A DNA stretch of 64,000 nt from Mastigocoleus testarum BC008. Its GTDB lineage: Bacteria; Cyanobacteriota; Cyanobacteriia; Cyanobacteriales; Nostocaceae. How positions within the stretch are numbered: position 1 is the first letter of the stretch; the number at the start of each line of letters is the position of its first letter. This document shows, one piece after another, positions 28,516-38,432 of the stretch. The notes under the pieces were generated by a model. It was not told the DNA's origin and ran no database searches. It saw only the letters and a list, made by a program, of their open reading frames with translations. The position numbers and the translations under genes are program-made. The DNA lies in assembly GCF_001456025.1 (NCBI RefSeq), contig NZ_LMTZ01000092.1, positions 1 to 64,000 on the forward strand. The letters run 5' to 3'.

Positions 28516-28559
28516 TCACTTTTGAGCAGTTTTGTATAGATTTCTGTGAACGGTGCAAG
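28516..28559 (+). mobile_element. Probable right end of the TnpB element / omega-RNA 3' part
   Basis: The 44 bases after the tnpB stop end in gtgaacggtgcaag, similar to the conserved ...GAACGGTTCAA-type right ends of IS605/IS1341 elements. In this family the guide RNA runs through the tnpB 3' end to the right end. The boundary is inferred, not measured. Confidence 0.4.
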
Positions 28560-28560
28560 C

Positions 28561-28641
28561 ATAATTCCAGAAGTAATGGCTGGTTTGACAGCAGCTATAG
28601 TCAGCGCTAGTCCATGGTGGGGTTATCAAGGTAAAAAGTAA
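28561..28641 (+). pseudogene. C-terminal remnant of an unknown protein
   Basis: An open stretch ends in a stop at 28639-28641 and codes for IIPEVMAGLTAAI then VSASPWWGYQGKK. Codon use and the hydrophobic pattern look coding, but an in-frame stop at 28537 and the element end just upstream cut it off. It may be the 3' end of a gene interrupted by the TnpB element; parent gene not identified. Confidence 0.4.
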
Positions 28642-28849
28642 GTGAGGAACAAGTAAGTAGTAGAATCATTAGGTTAAAAAGCAACAAATTACCACTACCA
28701 TATGACGCTTACGCATCACGCTAGACTGCGCCTAACGGCGTAAGCGGAGCCAGAGGCTTTACCGTTTAGGCTTTATGCTAACACCGCGTTCGCTGCGATC
28801 GCAGTACGGAGTAATCATGCTGAAAGTATATTATTTTAACGAGCACCAA
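28642..28849. repeat. GC-rich palindromic repeat cluster
   Basis: 28702-28815 contains several short inverted repeats (cttacgcatcacgctagac, gcctaacggc, cgctgcgatcgcag) of the GCTAACGC type that recurs at 40970-41020 and 41745-41790. No gene. Confidence 0.55.
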
Positions 28850-30040
28850 TTACAACCACTGCACTTCTTTCCTTTCTTCCACTAATCTACGATATACATC
28901 TTCAGTTTGTTGAGCGATTTTAAACCAGTTAAACCGTCTTTCTAAATCTTCATAAGCATTATCTATCAGCCATTGCTGATAACCAGGATTTTTCAAAACC
29001 TCTAAGATTCCCCAAGCTAAAGAATCTGGATTATTTGTATGAGTGACTATACCTGTTTTGGTGTGTTTCACCACTTCCGGCAAGCCACAGGTATCAGATA
29101 CGACTACAGGTACGCGAGCTGCAAAACTTTCTAATGCAACAATACCAAATGGTTCATAAAGACTGGGAAACGCAGCACAATCAGCAATTGTCTGAAATTT
29201 ATCTAAATATTCATCAGTAATAAAACCAGTGAAGTAGCACTTATGAGAAATACCCGAATTCCAAGCTTGTTGCTTGAGGCGATCGGTGTTACCACCACCA
29301 ATAATCACAAATTTGACGTAACCTCCCATTTGCCATAAAACTTTGGGGGCTGCATCTAATAATACCGATACACCTTTCTCATGAGTCATACGACCGACAT
29401 AATAAACAATTTTTTCACCATCTTCGGCAAACTGGCGACGAAAATCTTGACGATGAAAGGTTTGTTGGTGTTGTTTCTTTTCCGGGCGAATTCCGTTGTA
29501 AATCACATCCATTTTACCCCAAGGGCTATGGAGCGCTCTTTCTACCTCCCGACGCATGTAGTCGGTACAAACAATAATTCGCCAGGCTTCATGGGCTAAT
29601 GATTTTTCCTTACCGTTAATATAACGTTGAGTTGCTGTGTAAATACCGTTATGACGCCCGGCTTCTGTGGCATGAATTGTTACTAATAAGGGAATTTTAA
29701 AATGATATTTGAGAGCAATTGCTGCATCTCCAACAATCCAATCATGGCCATGAATAATATCAAATGGACCTTCTTCGAGAATTACTTTACCACCATGAAT
29801 ACCTATACTCTGGTTCATGTTGTTTACCCAGTGAAAAAAATCATTACCGTGAGCAACTGGAATTCGATGTACTTTGATCCCTTCCACTACCTCGTACATC
29901 GGTGCATGACCAAATTCTGGTGTAATTAAATGGACATCGTGTCCCAATTTGACTATTTCTGGGTATAGCTCTGCAACATGACGAGCAATTCCCCCAACAA
30001 TACGCGGTGGAAACTCCCAAGTGAGTACTAGTATTTTCAT
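28850..30040 (-). CDS. Glycosyltransferase family 4 (GT-B)
   Basis: 396 residues. The start MKILVLTWEFPPRIVGGIARH with the GG nucleotide-sugar loop and a glycogen-synthase-type N-domain (VHLITPEF, HGHDWIV) indicate a GT-B retaining enzyme of group 1/GT4. The C-domain has GRMTHEKGV and EPFGIVALESFAARVPVV, the Ex7E motif. It transfers a sugar to an unknown acceptor, presumably for envelope polysaccharide or glycolipid. No other polysaccharide genes adjoin it. Confidence 0.88.
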   Translation of the reverse strand: MKILVLTWEFPPRIVGGIARHVAELYPEIVKLGHDVHLITPEFGHAPMYEVVEGIKVHRIPVAHGNDFFHWVNNMNQSIGIHGGKVILEEGPFDIIHGHDWIVGDAAIALKYHFKIPLLVTIHATEAGRHNGIYTATQRYINGKEKSLAHEAWRIIVCTDYMRREVERALHSPWGKMDVIYNGIRPEKKQHQQTFHRQDFRRQFAEDGEKIVYYVGRMTHEKGVSVLLDAAPKVLWQMGGYVKFVIIGGGNTDRLKQQAWNSGISHKCYFTGFITDEYLDKFQTIADCAAFPSLYEPFGIVALESFAARVPVVVSDTCGLPEVVKHTKTGIVTHTNNPDSLAWGILEVLKNPGYQQWLIDNAYEDLERRFNWFKIAQQTEDVYRRLVEERKEVQWL

Positions 30041-30946
30041 ATATTTCTTATCCCCTAACTTTCAAGACCTCTCATTTCCAATCCGAACCAAGAATTTTTC
30101 CAGACAAGTTCAAAATTCCAGACAAGTTCAAAATTCCAGACAAGTTCAAAATTCCAGACAATTTCAAAACAAGGTCAATACAAACTGAAACAAGATTAGT
30201 TGCAAAGCTTGACCTAGAAGTACAGAGCCTTTTCTACAAGTATTTTCGATAGCTTGTAGTAATAATCACGGCATGCTTCGCCAAACACGGAAATATAAAA
30301 CCTAAAGTTTTAGGCTAGCGCTGAAGTTGTACTAATATTCGTAAGTAAAACCTCTTCCTAAACTCCCCAACCCCCCTAATCTTCCAGAAGGCTAACCCCC
30401 TTCTAACCTCCCCAAAGCTAACCCATCCTGACCTCCCCTTAGCGGAAGCGATACCTCAGCATTAGGGGAGGAATGAAGAGAATGGAAAGTCTAAATTATT
30501 TAATTTCTACAAAAGCATTTTCTTCCCGTGAGTAAGTAATCTTGCATAACTAAAAGTAGTTTTAACACTACTAAAAGTAATATTCTACTTTTCATGATGA
30601 AAAATTTGAGTCAGGAGTAAAAAATGACAAGTATAGAGAGATAGTTATAATACGTCTCATTTGTTACTTTGTTATGGCTGACTCTATAAAACCTTAGTAC
30701 TTGTAATTCTGGGGCTATGTAAACTTTATCGATTTTATTCAGGCTTTGTTTAGTTGCAAAATTTTATAGAGACTTAGTATGGTAAGTCTTTACAAGATTT
30801 TACTAATACTTGATCGCATTAATCTTGCTTGATAAGGTAAGGTTCGTAGTAGTGCTTTAGCACCGTAATGCTAAGGCTTTAATGGGTTAAAGCCCAACTA
30901 CAAACTCCTCAAAAGTAATGGAATAAAGCACTAGCAACTTGCGTTA
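30041..30946. repeat. Gap with 18-bp tandem repeat and palindromes
   Basis: 30105-30164 holds three exact copies plus one partial copy of CCAGACAAGTTCAAAATT. 30361-30475 has GCTAACCCCCTTCTAACCTCCCC-like repeats (related ones at 38950-39045). 30768-30800 resembles the inner hairpin of the MITE at 9026. 30842-30905 is an imperfect palindrome (gttcgtagt...gctttagc / taaagcccaactacaaac). No gene found. Confidence 0.8.
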
Positions 30947-32557
30947 TCAGACCGATAGTTTTTGGCGAAAATCATTCCAAGCAACGCGTGCTTGCTCGTT
31001 ATCTACGGTAGCTTTTTTCAGTAAAATAACACCGTCTTCAAAACCAATTACCCCGTATTCCCGATCCGTCGTTACTTGATCGATAAGTTTAACTATTCTT
31101 TCTAGCTGATGGCGATCGCCTTTAAATGCTACTTGATATTTCTGCAGTCGCCCAATATCGGCTATGGCATAATCAACCTGTATCACTTTTCGCTCATCGT
31201 TTTCCAGTTTGAGCATGGGTAAGCGGAGAATTTCTCGACGACTGGAAAGATGAGGAACAATATAAGTTGTAGCAGAAACGCTCGCTTCTGCAGGAATTTG
31301 CGCTATCAAAGGACGCATAGCAGCTACATGACGCCATTGTTCTGGTAAAGATACGTACACCCAAGGTTTAATTGAGTCGGGGATAACAAAATAAAATGTT
31401 TGGTTGGGGTTAGACGTAAAACTAAAAAATATGGATAAAGAAATACAAGCAACCCAAAAACGACGAAACAATGGTTGTTTAAATTTATTGGGATGTTTTG
31501 ACCACCAAATAATTGCACCATAAAATAAACCAGGAACCACGCTCAAAGCGTAACGAATAGTAATTGCTAATACTGACTGACCCTTACCCAAAAATAGTTT
31601 TAGTAATGGAAAACCAGCGATCGCCCAAGCAGGTGGAGAAATTGCAGGGATAAAAGCTAAGGGTAACCATTGACCGAGCAAGTATCTAATAGTTCTGTCA
31701 ACTGGAGTAACTAGTTCTACAATTAATCGCCAAGGATTACTAACCATTCCCCAGATAATATCTAGAGTTGATGCTTCTTGAGCGTCGGTATACTGTCCAA
31801 ACCTTTCCAACATGAACCGTTTGGAAATATCCTCGGAAAATATTGGCATAATTGCATTGGTCAGCAATACCATATAACCAAAACTAAGGGTGCAAACAGC
31901 TAGTCCAGCGCGAGGGAAGCGTTTGCTCAAAACCATGTAAACCCCAACACCAAATAAACTCACCCCAGCATCTTCCCGCACAGCCAAAATTAAAATTGCT
32001 AGCAGCCAAAATAACCACCAACAACGCTTTTCCATCGCTAGCAGTAGGCTAAAAATAAATAGAGGAATCTGGCTAATATCATGGAAATTACACAAGGTCG
32101 GACCAATTACTGCATTTGCAGCATAGTAACTAGCAGTAATCATTCCCGCTAATGGTGGTTCCAAATATTCCCGCGCCAAAAAATATAAAACCACACCCCC
32201 AGCAGTAATTAACACAACTAGTAATACTGCTAAAGTTGCTGCTGTGGGAAATAACGCATAAATTGGCCACCATATCAATAAAGCTGGGGTAAAATGTTGT
32301 CCAAGACGGTGGTAGTAAACCTTTGCGATTTCCCCAGCATGGACAACATTAGTGGAAAGACTTGAAGAGAGAGAACTCTGAAAAAAGCGACCGTGAAGAT
32401 TATTCCAAAAAACCTGATTAAAAATTCCCTGATCGAAAGAAGCATAAAAACTGAAATAACGATGCACTGTCAAAATTAAACAGATAATGAAAAATGCGAT
32501 CGTTGTAACCACCGCGAGTCTCAAACCCGGTGTTTTTTGCCATTTCAACAACATCAC
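30947..32557 (-). CDS. DUF2079 multi-pass membrane protein
   Basis: 536 residues with about 10 TM helices and a short soluble C-terminus (about 440-536). It matches the DUF2079 family: RYFSFYASFDQGIFNQVFWN near the start, GQHFTPALLIWWP and FHDISQ. The Asp/His-rich loops between the first TMs resemble GT-C glycosyltransferases, so a lipid-linked sugar transferase is possible but unproven. It is on the same strand as the glycosyltransferase at 28850 but more than 900 bases upstream of it, so not an operon. Confidence 0.85.
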   Translation of the reverse strand: MMLLKWQKTPGLRLAVVTTIAFFIICLILTVHRYFSFYASFDQGIFNQVFWNNLHGRFFQSSLSSSLSTNVVHAGEIAKVYYHRLGQHFTPALLIWWPIYALFPTAATLAVLLVVLITAGGVVLYFLAREYLEPPLAGMITASYYAANAVIGPTLCNFHDISQIPLFIFSLLLAMEKRCWWLFWLLAILILAVREDAGVSLFGVGVYMVLSKRFPRAGLAVCTLSFGYMVLLTNAIMPIFSEDISKRFMLERFGQYTDAQEASTLDIIWGMVSNPWRLIVELVTPVDRTIRYLLGQWLPLAFIPAISPPAWAIAGFPLLKLFLGKGQSVLAITIRYALSVVPGLFYGAIIWWSKHPNKFKQPLFRRFWVACISLSIFFSFTSNPNQTFYFVIPDSIKPWVYVSLPEQWRHVAAMRPLIAQIPAEASVSATTYIVPHLSSRREILRLPMLKLENDERKVIQVDYAIADIGRLQKYQVAFKGDRHQLERIVKLIDQVTTDREYGVIGFEDGVILLKKATVDNEQARVAWNDFRQKLSV

Positions 32558-33145
32558 TCACACTCACATTTTTATAGCGATCTTGGATTATACAGATTTC
32601 ATTCGTTAGTAACTATAGAACAGCGCGACAGTTTTTAGTATGACAATTTTGGCGCGCGGAGAAATAGACAAAAAAACAAACAAGCACTTACTGGATAATA
32701 TATTTAATATTCAACCTTAAGATTCAAGATTTTGTTAAATCAAAATTTATCCGAATCGATATCCGATAAAAATACACATTAAAGCAATAGGCGACTTTGA
32801 CTATACACACCAAAGTCACTAAATTGCAAGCTTGGCTTTCAAACTTATCTTTACAAACCTATAAAATATCAAACTTATAAAATATCTCTTTAGAAGTGAA
32901 TTATTTACAAAATAAATTCAACTTCAATAGAATAAAACTATAAGCTTATTTATATAAAATTGAAAATCTATAGCAAGTTTTATTTTTGATGAATTTTCTC
33001 CAAATCATCAAGTGAAAATGTGATATTTAAGAGTAAATATTACTTTTTTACTCTCGTTATATTATTGATTATTTACTCAGCTATTTAATTTATCTTAATC
33101 CTAAAATTAATGCAAATATCTCTAAAAAATCTGGTTGAGTAATAC
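32558..33145. other. AT-rich gap
   Basis: No gene seen. A weak local duplication occurs at about 32850-32890 (aaacttat.ttt / aatatcaaacttataaaatatc). Confidence 0.5.
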
Positions 33146-33514
33146 TTATCTATTAAGTATGTAGATTCTAACTGATTCTAGGTTTTTACCAACTTCTTGA
33201 ATTAATTCTTCTGCGACACTTAACTCTTTTAGGGTTGCAACTAGATGTTCAAATACAAAATCAAAATGTTCGTCTTTCAATCCACATTGTTCGACTAATT
33301 TATGGTGTGCAGTCCGTAGTGAACGACCTCTATAGTAGGCACTACCACCAAATGCAAACATTAGAAAAGCTGCCTGGTTTTCCCGCTGTTTCTTCATATC
33401 TACCCCAGCAAAAAAATGATTGATTCGTTTATCTCCCATAATTTTAAGATAGAATTTATCTACTGTAGCTTCGACTGCTGCTTCACCACCAATTCGCTCA
33501 AATAGTGTACTCAT
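33146..33514 (-). CDS. glbN: Truncated haemoglobin, group 1 (cyanoglobin type)
   Basis: 122 residues. Group I trHb fold with the double-glycine motifs (ERIGGEAAV, FGGSAYYRGR) and proximal His70 in LRTAHHKLVEQ. The C-terminal HFDFVFEHLVATLKEL is typical. The position equal to the distal axial His46 of Synechocystis GlbN is Asn46 (QRENQ) here, and no His corresponds to the haem-crosslinking His117. In the family it binds O2 or handles NO and reactive nitrogen. It stands alone. The comparison is from memory of the Synechocystis protein. Confidence 0.9.
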   Translation of the reverse strand: MSTLFERIGGEAAVEATVDKFYLKIMGDKRINHFFAGVDMKKQRENQAAFLMFAFGGSAYYRGRSLRTAHHKLVEQCGLKDEHFDFVFEHLVATLKELSVAEELIQEVGKNLESVRIYILNR

Positions 33515-34344
33515 ATTATTAGTCAGTTTTGCAAACTCGCAACAAACACAAACGAATCAATCTATTTTACTATTTTTTATTTGGGTATACTATGTTTTTT
33601 TTATTAACAGTTATTAACTCGATGATGAAACTCTAAAGCACAAATAATTAATCAGTAAAAACAGCAAAATTTGCTAATTTATAATAAATAAAGCCATTTT
33701 CCACCTTTTCAGTACTATGAAAATTTTAAGCGGATAAAATACTTCAAGCATCGACAGGCTGAAAACTTCATCTGACTATTATTTACCTTACTGGGGATAC
33801 TAATACTCCAAAGAAAATTTTTAGCTAAAATACTTTCTATGAATCATACTAATACATTTTTAATATGATTCAGTCGAAAAAATATAAATTAAATTTTTAC
33901 GTGTACCTTTCAGCATAAATTCTGAATATTAGCAAATACTTTAAAAATCTACTCATAGATTTATTTTTTATATATAGCAAATAACAAGATATGTTTCTGG
34001 TAGCTAGAAAATATCTGCTAATTATGCGTCATCTATCATCATCAATATTTTTTATTTCTTGATAGGTATAGACTTTGACTTATTTGCATAGATAGAATTA
34101 AGTGCATGGAAAGAAAAAGCAGTAATTATCGCTAAATAAGTATAAAATAGACATAGTATCGTTGTTTCACTAATTAATTTGACAACTAAGTCTCCAGAAA
34201 GTCTCACCTTTATAAGTTAGTGGTTTGGAGAAGTTTGCCACTATCCTACCTAGAAATTTTGGCGTTCATTTTTATCAAAAAAAAATTGATTCATATGTCA
34301 AAAGGTAATAGAACTGTAATTTCTATAACTTTAAGAGGCGCTTT
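33515..34344. other. AT-rich divergent gap
   Basis: 830 bases between the haemoglobin gene (minus) and the permease (plus). No gene, RNA or strong repeat is recognised. AAGAGG at 34332-34337 is the ribosome binding site of the permease. Confidence 0.5.
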
Positions 34345-35085
34345 ATGTTTACAACAGCAATTGTTGTATTAGTTTTTTCTGCGATTCAATCCTTATTTGG
34401 AATGGGATTGCTAGTATTTGGTACTCCCACCATGTTGCTATTAGGGAATGACTTTTCATTTACTTTAGCCACTCTTTTACCTCCATCAATTACCATCAGT
34501 TCTTTGCAATTGTTTAAAGACCGCGACAACATAGATCGGAAAATGGCAATGAACTTTATAATATTTTGTCTTCCCTTTGTTGTCCTATCTTTAAGTTATT
34601 ATTTGTACGCGCAGGTCAAGCTAAAACTAGAATTTGGGATTGCGATTTTCCTGATTCTTTCTTTACTACTTAGAACAGTACCTTCCTTTGAAAAAAAGAT
34701 GCAGGAAGTAGTTTTGAAATTCCAAAAACCATTTTTGGTTATCATGGGGGTCGTACATGGTTTTACTAATATGGGTGGAGCATTACTTTCTGTTTTTTCC
34801 AGCAGTCAGTATACCAGTAAAGAAAAAGTTCTTAATTGTGTAGCTTTTTGTTATTTATTTTTTGCAACTATTCAAATCATTGTCCTGGCAATATTTCAGC
34901 CAGAAGTTTTTTCCATTGATATATTATTACTTTCTCTGGCTGCTGCCACTATCTACTTAACTTTAGGAAAATTTTTGTTTACCAATACCTCCCAAAACTT
35001 TTATAAAAATTTATTTTCTGGATTTATGTTAATCTACGCCATACTATTAGTAATCAAAGGTTTAGGATTAATGCCTTATAAATAA
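34345..35085 (+). CDS. TauE/SafE family permease
   Basis: 246 residues with about seven hydrophobic helices. The start AIQSLFGMGLLVFGTPTMLLLG matches the first TauE/SafE repeat, and a matching FTNMGGALLSVF begins the second half. By family it exports sulfite, sulfoacetate or other anions, or small sulfur compounds. The neighbour across the strand is cysK, so a link to sulfur metabolism is possible; it is inference only. Confidence 0.82.
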   Translation: MFTTAIVVLVFSAIQSLFGMGLLVFGTPTMLLLGNDFSFTLATLLPPSITISSLQLFKDRDNIDRKMAMNFIIFCLPFVVLSLSYYLYAQVKLKLEFGIAIFLILSLLLRTVPSFEKKMQEVVLKFQKPFLVIMGVVHGFTNMGGALLSVFSSSQYTSKEKVLNCVAFCYLFFATIQIIVLAIFQPEVFSIDILLLSLAAATIYLTLGKFLFTNTSQNFYKNLFSGFMLIYAILLVIKGLGLMPYK

Positions 35086-35092
35086 ATATTAA

Positions 35093-35137
35093 TGCTGCGC
35101 GGAAGTCATTAGCATAGCGTGTCCGTAGGACATAAGT
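35093..35137 (+). repeat. Post-stop hairpin repeat, copy 2
   Basis: The unit gctgcgcggaagtcattagc ... gcgtgtccgtaggacataagt starts 7 bases after the permease stop and carries the GTCC-GTA-GGAC hairpin. The following 35138-35387 holds no gene; 35330-35387 is made of caattaccaa heptamer-like repeats. Confidence 0.8.
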
Positions 35138-35387
35138 AAAAAGTCAAAACTTAGAAGTATTTTATTATTTAGTTCTTAGGCTTGATGAATGCTTACTTTA
35201 CTTTCACCAACCTGTCATATATCGGGGGAATGAGAAGGAAAAATTTAGATTCGAAAGAAGATTTAACAAATTTATTTATTATCTACAATAATTCATTTTC
35301 TTCTTTAACCTACCTATTCTCCATTCCCCCATTAGCAATTCTCAATTACCAACTAGCAATCATTAATTACCAATTACCAATTACCAA

Positions 35388-36347
35388 TTAAACGACCCTG
35401 GTAACTTGTTTCCCTAAATCTTGAAACATTGGAGTACTAAGATAACGCTCCCCAAAGGATGGTTGAACCACAACAATCAAACGTCCAGCATTTTCCGGAC
35501 GCTGAGCTATTTTAATCGCTGCACATAAAGCAGCACCAGAAGAAATACCAGATAACAAACCTTCTTCTCGCGCTAGACGTCTACCCATAATCATTGCTTC
35601 TTCATCACTAACAGTGACTACTTCATCAATCAAATCTTGACGCAGCACTTCTGGAACAAATCCAGCACCAATACCTTGAATTTTGTGTGGTCCCGGTTGT
35701 CCACCGGAAAGCACTGGGCTATTTGTTGGTTCAACTGCAATAACTTTAAAAGTACTTTTACGTTTTTTGAGTACTTCTGCAACTCCGGTAATTGTACCAC
35801 CGGTACCGACACCCGCAACAAGAAAGTCTACTTCGCCGTCTGTATCGCTCCAAATTTCTTCTGCGGTGGTTTCACGATGAATTTTTGGGTTTGCAGGGTT
35901 GCGGAATTGTTGCAAAATAAAAGCATTGTCCGTCTTTTCGGCGATTTCTTTAGCTTTATCAATTGCACCGCGCATCCCTTCACTAGCTGGTGTTAATTCT
36001 AAATCTGCTCCATAAGCACGCAACATCGCTCGTCTTTCCATGCTCATACTTTCTGGCATTGTCAAAATTAAACGATAACCTCGTGCTGCTGCAACCATCG
36101 CGAGTCCAATTCCGGTATTTCCAGATGTTGGTTCGACTAAAGTATTTTTTCCTGGTTCGATTAAACCTTCTGCTTCTGCAGCGTTAATCATGCTCGCAGC
36201 AATTCTATCTTTGACGGAAGCTGCAGGATTCATACCTTCAAGTTTAATAACAATTCTGGCGACGCATCCTTCACTTTGAGGAATTTTTCCTAACTCAACC
36301 AAAGGAGTTTTTCCAATTAGTTCTGTTACGTCTTTAGCAATGCGCAT
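35388..36347 (-). CDS. cysK: Cysteine synthase (O-acetylserine sulfhydrylase)
   Basis: 319 residues. It makes L-cysteine from O-acetylserine and sulfide with PLP. The PLP lysine is in ASVKDRIAAS, the substrate loop is PTSGNTGIGLA and the phosphate-binding loop is GVGTGGTITGV. Conserved C-terminal GIGAGFVPEV and SGISSGAAL are also present. RBS AAGGGG precedes ATG at 36347. It is monocistronic here. CysK and CysM type cannot be separated by eye, but the sequence fits CysK. Confidence 0.95.
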   Translation of the reverse strand: MRIAKDVTELIGKTPLVELGKIPQSEGCVARIVIKLEGMNPAASVKDRIAASMINAAEAEGLIEPGKNTLVEPTSGNTGIGLAMVAAARGYRLILTMPESMSMERRAMLRAYGADLELTPASEGMRGAIDKAKEIAEKTDNAFILQQFRNPANPKIHRETTAEEIWSDTDGEVDFLVAGVGTGGTITGVAEVLKKRKSTFKVIAVEPTNSPVLSGGQPGPHKIQGIGAGFVPEVLRQDLIDEVVTVSDEEAMIMGRRLAREEGLLSGISSGAALCAAIKIAQRPENAGRLIVVVQPSFGERYLSTPMFQDLGKQVTRVV

Positions 36348-37373
36348 TTTTAGAACCCCTTAAATTATAGATTTAATAATCTAACTAATGTTCAAACGAT
36401 TTTTATTTCATATCATTTTTTACATTACAGCAATTTCTACCAATAATAGAACATCCACAAGTAAGGATTACGTATAGTTTTTGAACATCTAAATTGCTTA
36501 ACAGTTAACTCTTAACATTTAATCTAAAATAGAAAGTACTTTCAATGCATATAAAATTTGCGAGACTTCTCAGATGTATTGAATTTAATATTTTGATTTA
36601 CACTATTTTTACTTCCAATATTTTTCATCTTTAATACTATAATTTGGCCGGAATATAAAAATAGATGTTGTATAAAGAATCAGACAAGCTGACATAGTTC
36701 AATATTTTTCGTAAAACTTTAGACATTTTTACTAATGATAGAGTGTACATTCACAACTTTAATTCATGTAATGAGTACAGGTGATTTACGAAGATAAGAG
36801 GGTCGTAAGTACTTAAATAGCATAAGTTAGGTCTATTCAACTTGAGTACAGTAATTCTCAAACCACTATCCCAAAAGACTAGTTCCATAGCGATAAATTA
36901 CTAGTACCCATACCCGATAGTTTTTTTTGCTGGTTATTTGGTGAGAGTTCCAAACTTTGAGTACAGATTTAATTAATTTAATAATCTTAATCTGCCAACT
37001 GTAAAAAATTGTATTGTCAGGCAGCTGATATAAAAACGGTAGGATTTACGCAGAGATTCCCCTCTACCCCCCTTTACGGGGGGGATTTCTTAATTCTCTT
37101 CTAAAGTTAAGTTAAATCCTTACAGGCATGGTTTAAAGCTTATTTATATCTAAGAAGTCATATATGTTATTGACTAACATACCATTTTTTTTAAAAATAT
37201 AATTATTGTATATTGAATAGCAAGTATGGGCAGCAAGAAGCAGTATTTTAATTTAATTAATTCTTGTTGTATTCGTATATTTCCAGAGATTATATTTCAA
37301 GGGAAAATATTACTCATAATATTACTCGCTACTATCAAACCTATGAGTAAAAATACTTTGGGGTAAGCTCATA
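36348..37373. other. 1-kb AT-rich gap
   Basis: No gene. 37068-37092 has a short palindrome (acccccctttacgggggggat), an interspersed hairpin of a kind common in cyanobacteria. The rest is AT-rich without clear signals. Confidence 0.5.
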
Positions 37374-37706
37374 ATGAAATGTAATATTTTACAACCTATC
37401 AAGGTTGCATTTATCAGTTTTGTGGTATGTATGCCAGGATTGTTAGTATTTTCTGTAGTTTGGCAACAACATCTCAAACTTATTGCGAGTAATAGTTTAC
37501 TTTGCAGTAATACTAATCTTCTAGAAAAGGTATTCATGTGCTCGCAATATGCTCAATTTATTAATATTTTAGGATTAGTATTTGGATTTTCCCTACTTTT
37601 TTTAGGGGTATTAGTATTTTTAGTTGATGGATATTTAGAATACCGCGCAACTGAACGACAGAAAATAATTGAAAAATTAGAGAGAATTTACCACAGTCAT
37701 TATTAA
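37374..37706 (+). CDS. Small two-TM membrane protein
   Basis: 110 residues, not recognised. Two hydrophobic helices (about 9-27, VAFISFVVCMPGLLVFSVVW; about 64-86, ILGLVFGFSLLFLGVLVFLVD) are joined by a Cys-containing loop (LLCSNTN, MCSQ) and followed by a charged C-terminal helix. Two cysteines on the likely outer side could form a disulfide. No operon partner. Upstream sequence shows no clear RBS. Confidence 0.6.
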   Translation: MKCNILQPIKVAFISFVVCMPGLLVFSVVWQQHLKLIASNSLLCSNTNLLEKVFMCSQYAQFINILGLVFGFSLLFLGVLVFLVDGYLEYRATERQKIIEKLERIYHSHY

Positions 37707-37827
37707 GTTACTAATGTACATTTTCAAAAATGTAGAAATAGGATAATCAGTCATAATCACGATTATTTATCTGGTCAATTACTTCATGTAAATTTTGACC
37801 CGATAGTACTATAATCTCCCAAAAAAA

Positions 37828-38118
37828 ATGACACAAGAAAATCCCAATCTACAGATACCAGCAGAACGTCAGAACGAATATTTTCAATTAATCGATAAAT
37901 TACTTAAGGCTCCTAATGGTGAAGAACCAGAAGTCTTGCAAGCTAATTCAGGATTAATTGATGCTGATTTTATTCGTACAGCCCTAAGAGTTGCAACAAT
38001 ATTTGCTCATGAGGGTAACCAAGAAGGAGCAAAATTCTTAATTCATGTTGCTCGCGAACTCTCCAAAGAACTGGGGTTATATCCCGATATTTCTGAAGGT
38101 TCTAAAAAAGGTAATTAG
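37828..38118 (+). CDS. Stand-alone N-terminal module of cyanobacterial TPR/CHAT proteins
   Basis: 96 residues. The core (YFQLIDKLLKAPNGEEPEVL then QANSGLIDADF) is the conserved N-terminal module usually found at the start of large cyanobacterial TPR or CHAT proteins. Here it is a complete short gene with nothing after it. It ends 2 bases before the next gene, so the two form an operon. It may be an adaptor, or the surviving 5' piece of a larger gene. Confidence 0.65.
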   Translation: MTQENPNLQIPAERQNEYFQLIDKLLKAPNGEEPEVLQANSGLIDADFIRTALRVATIFAHEGNQEGAKFLIHVARELSKELGLYPDISEGSKKGN

Positions 38119-38120
38119 TA

Positions 38121-38432
38121 ATGCTATTAAATTCAACTGACGCAGCGAAAATAGCATTAGAGTTTCTGATGTCTGAGTGGAGTATCCCAGAAAAATATCA
38201 GGGATGGTTTACCATATTTAGTTCTCGTCTTTTGGGTGTTAGTTGGTATGTTGTCGAGCTTGGAATAGAAGGTTTGCCAGACAGATGGCACTTGCAAGTA
38301 TATGATAATGGAGAATGTGACCCAAGCTATACATTTAATTCTCCTATACCTGTCACGGAAAATAATACAGACCTTGAAAGCTTACCTGAATTAATTGCGC
38401 AAATGTTAGCAGCAGAACGCAATATGCGATAG
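38121..38432 (+). CDS. Hypothetical protein partnered with the 96-residue module
   Basis: 103 residues, soluble, not recognised. Begins AAKIALEFLMSEWSIPEKYQ followed by beta segments with aromatic residues (WFTIFSSRLLG.SWYVVELG, WHLQVYDNG). That pattern looks like a small alpha+beta fold. The 2-base spacing to the previous stop means it is translationally coupled. No signal peptide or TM. Confidence 0.6.
   Translation: MLLNSTDAAKIALEFLMSEWSIPEKYQGWFTIFSSRLLGVSWYVVELGIEGLPDRWHLQVYDNGECDPSYTFNSPIPVTENNTDLESLPELIAQMLAAERNMR

Noticed and set aside
35182..35391. 69-residue frame upstream of cysK
   Set aside because: Ends in heptamer repeats, and there is no conserved motif or ribosome site.
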